NCBI GenBank assembly: GCA_964625755.1
Contig: CAZVBR010000012.1
Coordinates: forward strand, 1-19,355
Length of the DNA stretch: 19,355 nt
Origin: CAZVBR01 sp964625755
GTDB lineage: Bacteria; Patescibacteriota; Minisyncoccia; Phycocordibacterales; XYD1-FULL-46-19
Direction: 5' to 3'
Positions 7,629 to 16,759 of this stretch are shown piece by piece; the first letter of the stretch is position 1; each line of letters starts with the position of its first letter. The notes beneath the pieces were generated by a model. It made no database searches, had not been told where the DNA came from, and was given only the letters and a program-made list of their open reading frames with translations. The position numbers were made by a program, and so were the translations under genes.

Positions 7629-8789
7629 TTATTCCAGACCCAGAAATTCATTTTTCATATCCTCTCGATGAAAAACCAACGAATAACGCCTCATACCGAT
7701 TAAAATTCCCACGCCCAGGAAATTAGCCAGCAGGTGTGACCCGCCGTAACTCATAAAAGGCATCGGTAACCCGGTGATCGGCAGTAATCCGATATTCATC
7801 CCGACATGAATAATAAAATGGCTTATAATAATGATCGCCAAACCGACCCCGAAAAAAACCTCAAAATTGCTGGCTCCGTACACCGCGTTGACCAAAATGC
7901 GCCAGGTCACCAAACCGAAGAAAATAAACAGTAAAACTACTCCGACAAAACCCCATTCCTCGGCAAAGGCCGCAAAAATAAAGTCTGTTTGGTGCTCCGG
8001 AAGAAATTTCAAGCGTGACTGACTGCCGTAACCAACCCCCTGCCCCAACAACCGACCGGACCCGACAGCCACTGTAGACTGAAAAGCGTGATACCCGGTC
8101 CCCTGAATATCGGCCATGGGATTAACAAAAGACAGTATTCGATCTTTTTGGTAATCATGAAAAACCCCGACCCACAAACCGCCAAACACCAGGCTACCGA
8201 CCAAAAAAACCAAAAAAAGATGTTTTTTTGATACCCCGGAAACCATTATCAGCCCGAGCCAGATAAAAAATATTATCATCGCGGAACCCAGGTCCGGCTG
8301 AAGAAAGATCAAAACAAAGGGGAGAAAAGCATAAAATCCTGACAAAATAATGTATTTTATATTAAAGATCGCGACGTGCCGACGACTGAAAAACTTGGCT
8401 AAAATGATCACTAAGGCCAGCTTCACGAACTCAGCCGGTTGAACCGAAAGCAAAAAAAGATCAAAAGTTCTTCGGTTAATATCTCCAAAAAAATACAACA
8501 GAGCCAGACTGACCACCCCGAGAACAAATATCGAAGCAACCACCCCGCTACGACGCAGAAAACGCCAGTCAACAAAACTGGCCCCGGCAAAAGCCAAAAA
8601 CGCCAAACCGACCCACATTAACTGTCGGTCAAAAAAATAACTCTCACTGGTAAAAGAATGCATTGTCACCAAACCGGCTCCTACTAAAGGCAAAATCGAC
8701 AACAATAACACCCAATCCCAATTACAAAAATAATTTCGATACGCAGACTGAAGACAAGACATAAACAACAGAAAATACTTCTTATTCAC
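7629..8789 (-). CDS. rodA: Rod-shape-determining SEDS glycosyltransferase RodA
   Basis: RodA polymerises lipid II into peptidoglycan during cell elongation, together with a class B PBP. The 386-residue protein has about ten membrane helices and the SEDS signatures: VQPAEFVK (116-123), LQPDLGSA (163-170), LPEHQTDF (263-270, whose Asp269 matches the essential Asp of the family) and LPMPFMSYGGS near the C-terminus. RodA rather than FtsW is preferred from this motif set and the elongation/envelope context. The GTG start at 8789 directly follows the TAG of the upstream gene. ATG 8762 is an alternative that would remove nine residues. No SD is seen at either. Confidence 0.92.
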   Translation of the reverse strand: MNKKYFLLFMSCLQSAYRNYFCNWDWVLLLSILPLVGAGLVTMHSFTSESYFFDRQLMWVGLAFLAFAGASFVDWRFLRRSGVVASIFVLGVVSLALLYFFGDINRRTFDLFLLSVQPAEFVKLALVIILAKFFSRRHVAIFNIKYIILSGFYAFLPFVLIFLQPDLGSAMIIFFIWLGLIMVSGVSKKHLFLVFLVGSLVFGGLWVGVFHDYQKDRILSFVNPMADIQGTGYHAFQSTVAVGSGRLLGQGVGYGSQSRLKFLPEHQTDFIFAAFAEEWGFVGVVLLFIFFGLVTWRILVNAVYGASNFEVFFGVGLAIIIISHFIIHVGMNIGLLPITGLPMPFMSYGGSHLLANFLGVGILIGMRRYSLVFHREDMKNEFLGLE

Positions 8790-9563
8790 CTAAAACACAC
8801 TCGCTCGAGGATAGAACTCTATTCTCTCCGGCTCCGGGGTGATCCTTTCAGGCCAAGTAAAATGAACGTCTTCGGATGAGTAACCTTCCAAGCGATCAAC
8901 AACCGTGGCACTGGCGGTGACGGCATTGCCGTGCTCGTCATACATAACTACCACCACTTCGATCCCGCTGTACACCTCAGCCGACAAATTAGCGATCTCG
9001 GCCTGTAGCCGAGCCGGGGTTTGATTGCTAAAACCCCGACTTGATACCCGAAACTCCGGTAAAGGCCGAGAGTTTGTCATCCAAGGAGTATTGGGATCGA
9101 GTCTGATCTCAGCTCGCCTAACCTCGCCCCCCGGATCCGACGGCCGAGCAACCCCGGTTTCGATCAAAACCACTTCTTCTTCCCCGGGATTAACAAAATT
9201 CTCCCCCGGCCGACTGATCAAAAGCTCATTATCAACCCCCCAAAGATCAACAAAATATCTAAGCGACGGCGTACCGATGGTCATATTCGGATTACGAAAC
9301 CGAGCAACCACGGTATATTCACCGGGCCGAATGGAAAATTTTCTCACCCAAACCCTCTCCAGATCGGAGACCTCATGAGGATTCAAAACTCCCTCCCAGC
9401 AGATCGGTACCCCGGGCGGAGCTTCACCGATCGGTCCATCATGGCATGGCGGCGGCTTGCTCAACCAATAAACACCGTAACCAAGCAAAGACAGCCCTAA
9501 GACTAACCCCAACACCGCCCCCAAATAGCTCAATTGTCTTCTGGACCGCCAGGTGAGTTTCAT
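8790..9563 (-). CDS. Membrane-anchored hypothetical protein, two beta-rich domains
   Basis: No function is recognised. The 257-residue protein has short basic N-terminal residues, one membrane helix (about 13-34), and an extracytoplasmic part. The first half (about 45-150) contains CHDG and PICWEG cysteines and a beta-sandwich-like domain with FRNPN. The second half (about 165-245) resembles FxLYD-type domains (ARLQAEIANLSAEVYSG, then alternating beta strands). I chose ATG 9563 because the in-frame TTG 9593 adds ten residues before the basic start. It abuts rodA and heads the rodA-secF gene run, so an accessory role in the envelope or a divisome/elongasome is possible. That role is inference only. 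Confidence 0.75.
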   Translation of the reverse strand: MKLTWRSRRQLSYLGAVLGLVLGLSLLGYGVYWLSKPPPCHDGPIGEAPPGVPICWEGVLNPHEVSDLERVWVRKFSIRPGEYTVVARFRNPNMTIGTPSLRYFVDLWGVDNELLISRPGENFVNPGEEEVVLIETGVARPSDPGGEVRRAEIRLDPNTPWMTNSRPLPEFRVSSRGFSNQTPARLQAEIANLSAEVYSGIEVVVVMYDEHGNAVTASATVVDRLEGYSSEDVHFTWPERITPEPERIEFYPRASVF

Positions 9564-9643
9564 TTTTTTATCATACCAAAAAGCCGCAAACAAATGAAGA
9601 AGGCGGGTCTGTTTCGAATAAAATTACTTTAAGATCAAAAACT

Positions 9644-9757
9644 GAGTGCTGGCGCCGACCTACTCTCGCTTGGGAAGCTACCATCGGTGCTGATAGGCTT
9701 AACTTCTCTGTTCGGAATGGAAAGAGGTGTACCCCTATCGCCAAGGCGCCAGCACTC
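9644..9757 (-). rRNA. rrf: 5S ribosomal RNA
   Basis: The gene is about 114 nt, bounded by the terminal helix I repeat GAGTGCTGGCGCC (9644-9656) and its exact complement (9745-9757). Internal elements of 5S (CCGAAC-equivalent region, loop B/C region around 9690-9720) are recognisable. It lies about 100 bp downstream of the 23S 3' end in the same transcript. No clear hairpin terminator follows before the next gene. Confidence 0.95.
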
Positions 9758-9790
9758 AACCTTCGATCTATGTTATCAAAATACAAACCC

Positions 9791-9808
9791 TGACAACTTA
9801 ATACTAAA
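9791..9808 (-). repeat. 23S precursor processing stem, 3' arm
   Basis: This is the exact 18-bp reverse complement of 13009-13026 (core CAACTTAATACTAAA). The partial pairing CAAG/CTTG continues inward, and helix 1 of 23S follows. The arms enclose the whole 23S in the precursor RNA. Confidence 0.8.
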
Positions 9809-9855
9809 TACAAGTTTTCTAATACTCTCTAATGGCATAATGCAGTCATTAGATC

Positions 9856-12865
<3,010 letters not shown>

Positions 12866-13193
12866 GAAATCTAATTACCGCATTAATCATTTTTGAGTAC
12901 TTTTTTTTGATTCAAATGCAATTTTACCTGAGATCTCTGCTGTTTACTGCGACTGCCTGCCTTTTGACATCAGTCTGACCACTAAACAACAAAAGATCGT
13001 TTACTTGCTTTAGTATTAAGTTGTCAAAGTTCGAGTCGCTCGATCATTCTGCTTATCACCTTAAAAGGCTTGGTTTTCTGTTTCTGAAAACCTTAACATT
13101 TTCAATTACACAGAAACCCGCGAACAATAGCTTGGAAAACTATTATTTTTAAGCCTTAGTAAATATCTTTCAGTTTCAACTCATTCCTGGGCA
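12866..13193 (-). other. 23S rRNA leader
   Basis: This leader of about 330 nt runs from the predicted start (about 13193) to the mature 23S 5' end. It holds the 5' processing arm (13009-13026), the segment shared with the 16S leader (13021-13033), and a 7-bp hairpin at 13072-13092 (GGTTTTC/GAAAACC). No protein-coding frame is convincing. Confidence 0.55.
13009..13026 (-). repeat. 23S precursor processing stem, 5' arm
   Basis: This is the exact 18-bp partner of 9791-9808. It starts about 145 nt upstream of the mature 23S 5' end, much further out than the arm of the 16S stem. Confidence 0.8.
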
Positions 13194-13199
13194 AGTTCC

Positions 13200-13227
13200 A
13201 GTATATAGCAAAACAAAAAGACGTCAA
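13200..13227 (-). promoter_or_regulatory. 23S-5S rRNA promoter
   Basis: On the minus strand, TTGACG (13227-13222) and TATACT (13205-13200) are separated by 16 bp, the same spacing as the 16S promoter. The -35 hexamer overlaps the stem of the upstream gene's terminator. Start predicted near 13193. Confidence 0.7.
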
Positions 13228-13250
13228 CCCCGTCGGAGTCAACGTCTTTT
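13211..13250 (-). terminator. Intrinsic terminator of the membrane channel-like gene
   Basis: A 9-bp arm pair AAAAGACGT/ACGTCTTTT (13216-13224 with 13242-13250) has further imperfect pairing inside, and TTTTTGTTTT follows on the minus strand. It lies about 15 bp after the stop at 13265. It shares sequence with the 23S -35 box. Confidence 0.75.
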
Positions 13251-13264
13251 GTTCTGTGACAAAA

Positions 13265-13948
13265 TTACTTCTTGGAAATATCCTTTCGTAACTTCTCGAT
13301 AAAATCAGAAGCCGCGTCACGCCCTCCTAAGCCAAAAGCCAGACCACCGGCAATAGCCAACATGGCGATCAAACCGGTAAACAGTATTTGGGCAAATTGG
13401 GCTCCGATATCCAGCTGATACATAGCCGCCAAAAGGGCAAAGATCCAGATCGCCCAGCGGGTAATGCCACCGAGCAATTCGGCGTACACCACGCCGGCGG
13501 CCTGAGCCGAACCGGTTACTATCTTCTGCAGAATATCAGCGATCACCGCCGCCAAAAGCAAGATAATAGCCGCTGCGATCACATTGGGAATATAAGACAG
13601 TATCACTTCTCGCAAGAAGTCATTGATCTGACTTAAATTGAGAACCTCAAGAGCAGCTACCAAAAAAGCTATCACTATGAACAGTTTGACCAAAGCTCCC
13701 ATGAACGCCCCGGAATCCAACCGGTAACCGGCACGGTTTACCACATCTTGAACTCCCAGACTCTGAAGAATGTTATCCATCTTCAGTGAGCGCAATAACT
13801 GAGCCACCCAACGAGAAAGCACTGAGGCGATCATCCAACCAAGAATAAATATCAAAACCGCAACAACAATGCTCGGGACATACTGAATCACGTTGAGCCA
13901 CAATTCTTCAAAGGACTCGACCAAAACTTCACTCCAATCTTCTAACAT
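13265..13948 (-). CDS. Mechanosensitive-channel-like conserved TM-helix protein
   Basis: The 227-residue membrane protein resembles the conserved TM-helix repeat family (MscS-related, PF05552 type). It has four to five hydrophobic segments: about 20-40, 80-100, 115-145, 165-185 and 190-210. The final segment has the Gly/Ala-rich pore-like pattern AGGLAFGLGG, followed by an amphipathic RDAASDFIEKLRKDI tail. There is no large C-terminal MscS beta domain, so gating or ion conduction is uncertain. A plausible role is osmotic protection. It is monocistronic, with promoter 14002-14030 and terminator 13211-13250. The ATG is preceded by an A/T-only stretch with no SD. Confidence 0.8.
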   Translation of the reverse strand: MLEDWSEVLVESFEELWLNVIQYVPSIVVAVLIFILGWMIASVLSRWVAQLLRSLKMDNILQSLGVQDVVNRAGYRLDSGAFMGALVKLFIVIAFLVAALEVLNLSQINDFLREVILSYIPNVIAAAIILLLAAVIADILQKIVTGSAQAAGVVYAELLGGITRWAIWIFALLAAMYQLDIGAQFAQILFTGLIAMLAIAGGLAFGLGGRDAASDFIEKLRKDISKK

Positions 13949-14001
13949 AAAGTATTTTTAATTAATATAGTAAAATCGACCGAAAAATAAATTCAGTGTC
14001 T

Positions 14002-14030
14002 ATTATAGCATAAATTATCGGTTATGACGA
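14002..14030 (-). promoter_or_regulatory. Extended -10 promoter of the channel-like gene
   Basis: On the minus strand TGCTATAAT (-10 at 14007-14002) is an exact extended -10. The -35 candidate is TCGTCA (14030-14025) with a 17-bp spacer, matching four of six bases. The start near 13995 leaves a leader of about 47 nt to the ATG at 13948. Confidence 0.65.
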
Positions 14031-14040
14031 GGACCAAAAC

Positions 14041-14075
14041 AAAAAACCCGAAATGATCATCGAGCTTGGGTTAAC
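14041..14075 (-). terminator. Terminator downstream of the CYTH cassette
   Basis: On the minus strand AACCC pairs with GGGTT (14068-14072 and 14045-14049), with a further CGA/TCG pairing inside and the U-tract TTTTTTGTTTT. It lies just outside the cassette-like unit, before the next promoter. It may originally have served another gene. Confidence 0.55.
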
Positions 14076-14077
14076 TT

Positions 14078-14168
14078 CATAACGTCAGGATTTAGAGAAG
14101 TTTTTTCTCGCAGAGAAAAAATTTAGGTAAAATTCTGCAAGAATTTTCCTCTAAATCCTTGTTATGTG
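14078..14168 (-). repeat. attC-like imperfect palindrome
   Basis: Read on the minus strand: CACATAAC (14168-14161), spacer AA, GGATTTAGAG (14158-14149), a central part, CTCTAAATCC (14097-14088), spacer TGAC, GTTATG (14083-14078). The central part has two more hairpins: AAAATTC/GAATTTT and a 9-bp GAGAAAAAA-type/TTTTTTCTC stem with a GCA loop. Outer R-box-like arms, unequal unpaired spacers, complementary L-box-like arms and a variable centre are the architecture of an integron attC site of about 90 bp. The R boxes deviate slightly from RYYYAAC/GTTRRRY. Confidence 0.55.
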
Positions 14169-14214
14169 GGGAGGCTGCAAGCCGACCGACCGAAGGGACA
14201 GTTGTGTAAGCCCC
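14161..14214. repeat. Terminal inverted repeat, left copy, interrupted
   Basis: GTTATGTG (14161-14168) and CAGTTGTGTAAGCCCC (14199-14214) together match the complement of 14746-14769 with one mismatch. A 30-nt insertion (14169-14198) separates them. The insertion holds a GGCT/AGCC mini-hairpin and three ACCG-like units. It lies directly after the CYTH gene's stop. Confidence 0.6.
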
Positions 14215-14219
14215 GTTCA

Positions 14220-14702
14220 TTATTTCAAAGAATCAAGCAAATCCTTAAACTCCTTTTTACTCAATTGGATCAATTTTGCATCTTTTCCCAATTGAGTATT
14301 TGTAATCTCTTTACCCATCCAATCATACGGATGAAAATTTTTGGCGTCTTTTTCTGAAAAAAATTCAACTTCCACTCTAACCAAACCCTCATAATCTCCA
14401 TGATAGATTTTGATGGTAGTATTTGGGTTATCTGAAATCTTGTAACTATCTCTGATTATTGATTTGGAAGCAGATTTTTTAAGAACATCAAAATCTTCTT
14501 TTGATATTTCTTGTTTCTCAGTTTCTCTAGATAAATCAGAAGTTTTGAATTTTCTTTCCTTCTCGTATTTATCTCCTTTCTTTTGAATTCTTTCTTCAAA
14601 ACTAGATTCAATTTTCAAGAAATATCTCTCATAACTGATACATTCTTTTCCAGATAAATCGGGAAGGCTTTTTGCCAAAAATTTTCTTTCTATTTCTTGC
14701 AT
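14220..14702 (-). CDS. CYTH-domain triphosphate tunnel protein
   Basis: The 160-residue protein has the CYTH signature EIERKF at residues 3-8, giving the metal-binding ExExK. It also has Arg/Lys-rich tunnel strands (ERIQKKGDKYEKERKF), TIKIYHGDYEGLVRVEVEF with acidic residues, and the closing DWMGKEITN motif. The family hydrolyses or cyclises triphosphates; short bacterial members are tripolyphosphatases, thiamine triphosphatases or class IV adenylate cyclases. A short tripolyphosphatase-like enzyme seems most likely, by similarity of motif layout only. The gene is AT-rich, lies alone between inverted repeats, has no SD, and is isolated from the flanking genes by terminators. It looks acquired. 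The promoter is not clear. Confidence 0.85.
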   Translation of the reverse strand: MQEIERKFLAKSLPDLSGKECISYERYFLKIESSFEERIQKKGDKYEKERKFKTSDLSRETEKQEISKEDFDVLKKSASKSIIRDSYKISDNPNTTIKIYHGDYEGLVRVEVEFFSEKDAKNFHPYDWMGKEITNTQLGKDAKLIQLSKKEFKDLLDSLK

Positions 14703-14745
14703 AAGTTTAAGGATTTGCTTATCAATATAAACTTTATCAAATTTA

Positions 14746-14769
14746 GGGGCTTACACAATTGCACATAAC
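14746..14769. repeat. Terminal inverted repeat, right copy, intact
   Basis: This is an uninterrupted 24-bp sequence upstream of the CYTH start, beginning GGGGCTTACACAATTG and ending CACATAAC. Its complement is found, split by 30 nt, at 14161-14214. No target-site duplication is evident outside the two copies. Confidence 0.6.
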
Positions 14770-14780
14770 TATCACTTACC

Positions 14781-14823
14781 AAAAAAACACCGGGGAAAGC
14801 AGGGCCCGCAAGACCGGTTTTTT
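14781..14823 (-). terminator. Bidirectional terminator after the HTH gene
   Basis: CCGG (14814-14817) pairs with CCGG (14790-14793), flanked by A-tract and T-tract arms on both sides, with a GC-rich GCAGGGCCCGC-type inner hairpin. On the minus strand GTGTTTTTTT follows the stem. It starts at the stop codon of the HTH gene. Confidence 0.65.
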
Positions 14824-15436
14824 ATTTTAAAGACTGCCAGTCAAGTTTATCTATGATCACCTCGTGTGGGTAATCAAAAATATCCCGAACAAATTTATCC
14901 CCGGTACCGTTACGGTAAAGAAAATCTTCGGTGTCCAAAACCGCATACGTTAACTCCCGGCCAAAGTCGGCCTCGATACCTTTAACAATATTATCAACCG
15001 AGGGTCTCTTGATCTTATCCCCGACCAAACAAATATCAACCCGGCTTTCATCGTTTCCACAGAACATCCCGGCCAAAACCATCAACCGGATGTGGCCGCA
15101 ATTTTTGAAGCGATCAATCAGCTCCCCTCTTCTTTTTGTAAACTCATCGGTAAACAAAGTCCGCAAAGACGACAGTAAAGGAAAATTCTGATTCAGCTCC
15201 CAACCTTTCTTTGAAGCTACTCCGGGACCCCCTCCTTGTTTAGAAGAAGGTAGGGCTTTTGCTTTAACCAGGCCGGACTCGGTTAACAACCTTAATTCGC
15301 GCGAAAGGACCGCCGGGGTGATCCGAGTCCGAGAAGCGATCTCTTTTCGGGAAAATATATACCCCGGATTCAAAGAGAACATGCGCATTAATTTAACTCG
15401 AGCTGAACTGCCGAATAATTTACCTAAAATGTCCAT
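14822..15436 (-). CDS. HTH regulator with nucleotidyltransferase-fold domain
   Basis: The 204-residue protein begins with a winged-helix DNA-binding domain (about 1-75; FSRKEIASRTRITPAVLSRELRLL resembles ArsR/MarR-type recognition helices). A basic linker GGGPGVASKKG follows, then a domain (about 110-200) with the MNT-like nucleotidyltransferase fold pattern: a hydrophobic strand LMVLAGMF, an acidic turn SRVDICLVGD, and the final strand EVIIDKLDW. The usual GSxxxGxxxxxSDxD catalytic motif is degenerate, so it is more likely a ligand-sensing regulator than an enzyme. Targets are unknown. It lies after rplL but is separated from it by a terminator. The ATG has no SD. Confidence 0.75.
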   Translation of the reverse strand: MDILGKLFGSSARVKLMRMFSLNPGYIFSRKEIASRTRITPAVLSRELRLLTESGLVKAKALPSSKQGGGPGVASKKGWELNQNFPLLSSLRTLFTDEFTKRRGELIDRFKNCGHIRLMVLAGMFCGNDESRVDICLVGDKIKRPSVDNIVKGIEADFGRELTYAVLDTEDFLYRNGTGDKFVRDIFDYPHEVIIDKLDWQSLK

Positions 15437-15460
15437 AAAATAGAATCACACGCTATAAAA

Positions 15461-15489
15461 CCAAAACCGGCCGGCAGTAAATACCGGCC
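15461..15489 (-). terminator. Terminator of the rplJ-rplL operon
   Basis: A perfect 6-bp stem GGCCGG (15469-15474) with CCGGCC (15484-15489), with a 9-nt loop, is followed on the minus strand by GGTTTTGGTTTT. It lies just after the rplL stop. Confidence 0.8.
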
Positions 15490-15495
15490 AGTCAA

Positions 15496-16062
15496 TTATT
15501 TCAATTCCACTGTCCCGCCGGCGGCCCCGATGGCCTCTTTCATCGCTTCGGCCTCTTCTTTCTTGACCCCCTCCTTTAAGGTGGCCGGGGCTGATTCTAC
15601 CAGATCTTTGGCGTCTTTCAGTCCCAAACCCAATGCTTCTTTTACAGCCTTAATGACCTTGACCTTTTGATCGCCGATAGCGGTCAGCTCAACATTGAAC
15701 TCATCCTTTTCTTCAACGGCTGCTCCTCCTTGGTCACCGCCACCCGAGACAGCTACCGCTTGAGCCGAAACTCCGAACCGAGCTTCAAGCACTTTGACCA
15801 ATTCATTTAACTCTAACACGCTTAAGGATTCGATCTTTTCGATCAAGTCCTTGAATTTATCCGGGACCACCACTTCTTCTCCGGAATCTCCGGAATCAGC
15901 TTCCTTGACCTCCGGCTCGGAAGTCTCTTTTGACTCACCATCTGCCACTTCTGTTTCCGTAGAAGCCGTTTCTTCTTGAGCGGTCGCTTCCTGCTCCTTA
16001 TCTTGAGCTACCTGGTCCTTGTTCTCACCTACTTTATCATCTTGTTTAATATCTTCTGCCAT
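15496..16062 (-). CDS. rplL: Ribosomal protein bL12 with acidic N-terminal extension
   Basis: bL12 forms the flexible stalk that recruits translation GTPases and binds uL10 through its N-terminal domain. The 188-residue product carries a normal bL12 at about 67-188: KFKDLIEKIESLSVLELNELV (dimerisation), an Ala/Gly-rich hinge, then the C-terminal domain with KVKVIKAVKEALGLGLKDAKDLV and GGTVELK. In front lies a 64-residue acidic, Glu/Asp/Ser/Thr-rich, apparently disordered extension, against the usual total of about 120. The ATG at 16062 lies 30 bp after rplJ, a normal operon gap. An internal GTG (codon 64, 15873) would give a standard-length protein but a 220-bp gap. Confidence 0.93.
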   Translation of the reverse strand: MAEDIKQDDKVGENKDQVAQDKEQEATAQEETASTETEVADGESKETSEPEVKEADSGDSGEEVVVPDKFKDLIEKIESLSVLELNELVKVLEARFGVSAQAVAVSGGGDQGGAAVEEKDEFNVELTAIGDQKVKVIKAVKEALGLGLKDAKDLVESAPATLKEGVKKEEAEAMKEAIGAAGGTVELK

Positions 16063-16092
16063 AAATTTTATTATACTTTATAACCTGCTAAC

Positions 16093-16605
16093 TTACGACC
16101 GTTTTTGAGCCGCTTGATCCAAGACCACTGCCATGCTCTGAACCGGCCAATTGAGCATCCAGACCAATTGACCCAACAGAGTTTCCCGATTTGGCACCTT
16201 AGCCAAAGAGGTCATTGTGGCCTCATCCACATAGCTACCCTCAAAAACCCCTCCGATGATCTTAATGTTATCGGGGTATTTCTTTTGAAATTCATATATC
16301 TTTTTCGGCACCATCAAACCCTCCGGCAACTCTCCGGTGGCGTCAGGGTCGTAGGTGGCCAAAGCAACTTCGTTTACCATCTCGGGTTGCTCGCCATCTA
16401 AAGAAGTCTCGTTCAGAGCCAATTTGATCAAGGTTTTTTTGGCCACCTTGTAAGTCAAACCGGATTCAGCTAAACCTTGCCTTACCTCGTTGGTGGCCTC
16501 TACTGATAAACCATGAAAATTAACAAAGACCAAAGACGCACCCGAACCGATCAGATCTTTTACCTCTTGAACAATATTTTGTTTTTTTTCTTTTGTGATC
16601 GCCAT
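16093..16605 (-). CDS. rplJ: Ribosomal protein uL10
   Basis: uL10 anchors bL12 dimers to 23S rRNA. The 170-residue protein has the typical start MAITKEKKQNIV, the FHGLSVEATNEVRQGL motif, VAKKTLIKLAL and the hydrophobic C-terminal helix region that binds bL12. I chose ATG 16605. A 20-residue upstream extension of the open frame runs through the leader hairpin and has no family support. The ATG has no SD; TTTTAATTTT, which is also the U-tract of the leader hairpin, precedes it. It forms an operon with rplL, and expression is probably controlled through the L10 leader. Confidence 0.95.
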   Translation of the reverse strand: MAITKEKKQNIVQEVKDLIGSGASLVFVNFHGLSVEATNEVRQGLAESGLTYKVAKKTLIKLALNETSLDGEQPEMVNEVALATYDPDATGELPEGLMVPKKIYEFQKKYPDNIKIIGGVFEGSYVDEATMTSLAKVPNRETLLGQLVWMLNWPVQSMAVVLDQAAQKRS

Positions 16606-16615
16606 AAAATTAAAA

Positions 16616-16635
16616 CTCGGCCGAAAAGGTCCGAG
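16616..16635 (-). terminator. Terminator-like attenuator hairpin before rplJ
   Basis: CTCGG pairs with CCGAG, with CC/GG pairing and a bulged A inside, followed directly by TTTTAATTTT on the minus strand. It sits 11 bases before the rplJ ATG, so it would decide read-through into the operon. Confidence 0.6.
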
Positions 16636-16724
16636 CAGGGGCAAAACTTGCACCTCGTATCTCAAACCTCAATAGGACTTATGGCCGCTTCCTCGCCCGC
16701 CCATTTTCTTCGGCTATCTTTATA
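16636..16724 (-). ncRNA. L10-type ribosomal protein leader
   Basis: The transcript upstream of rplJ contains GCCGAAGA (16714-16707) and a TCCTATTGAGGTTT block (16676-16663), similar to the paired conserved elements of L10 leaders (CCGAAGAC and CCUACCGAGGUU types). AUGGG could pair with CCUAU between them. A second hairpin (GGTGCAA/TTGCCCC, 16637-16654) lies before the attenuator. By family analogy, the uL10-bL12 complex would bind here for autoregulation. Confidence 0.55.
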
Positions 16725-16730
16725 GGGAGC

Positions 16731-16759
16731 AGATTACACCAAGCGAGTCGGTTTGTCAA
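16731..16759 (-). promoter_or_regulatory. Promoter of rplJ-rplL
   Basis: TTGACA (16759-16754) and TAATCT (16736-16731) are 17 bp apart on the minus strand. Predicted start near 16724, at the beginning of the L10 leader. The promoter overlaps the last codons of the small upstream open frame. Confidence 0.65.

Larger units (their letters stand above)
14083..14768 (-). mobile_element. Candidate single gene cassette carrying a CYTH gene
   Basis: If cleavage is at G^TTATG, as in integron cassettes, the unit runs from TTATGTG (14768) to TGACG (14083). It contains one short gene in the expected orientation, with the attC-like palindrome after it. On circularisation the cassette's first bases (GTTATGTG) would pair perfectly over 8 bp with the palindrome's CACATAAC. 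In the integrated form the distal GTTATGAA matches only 6. That is what a cassette predicts. The interior gene is visibly more AT-rich than its neighbours. No integrase is in the window. A small transposon with terminal inverted repeats is the main alternative. Confidence 0.5.

Noticed and set aside
15871..15873. Internal GTG as the true rplL start
   Set aside because: It would give a standard length and has a GGAG upstream, but it leaves a 220-bp gap after rplJ. The upstream frame is open, with an ATG at normal operon spacing, and the organism seems not to use SD sequences.
16606..16665. N-terminal 20-residue extension of uL10
   Set aside because: It is encoded by the leader hairpin and its U-tract. 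The family begins at the MAITKEKK methionine.
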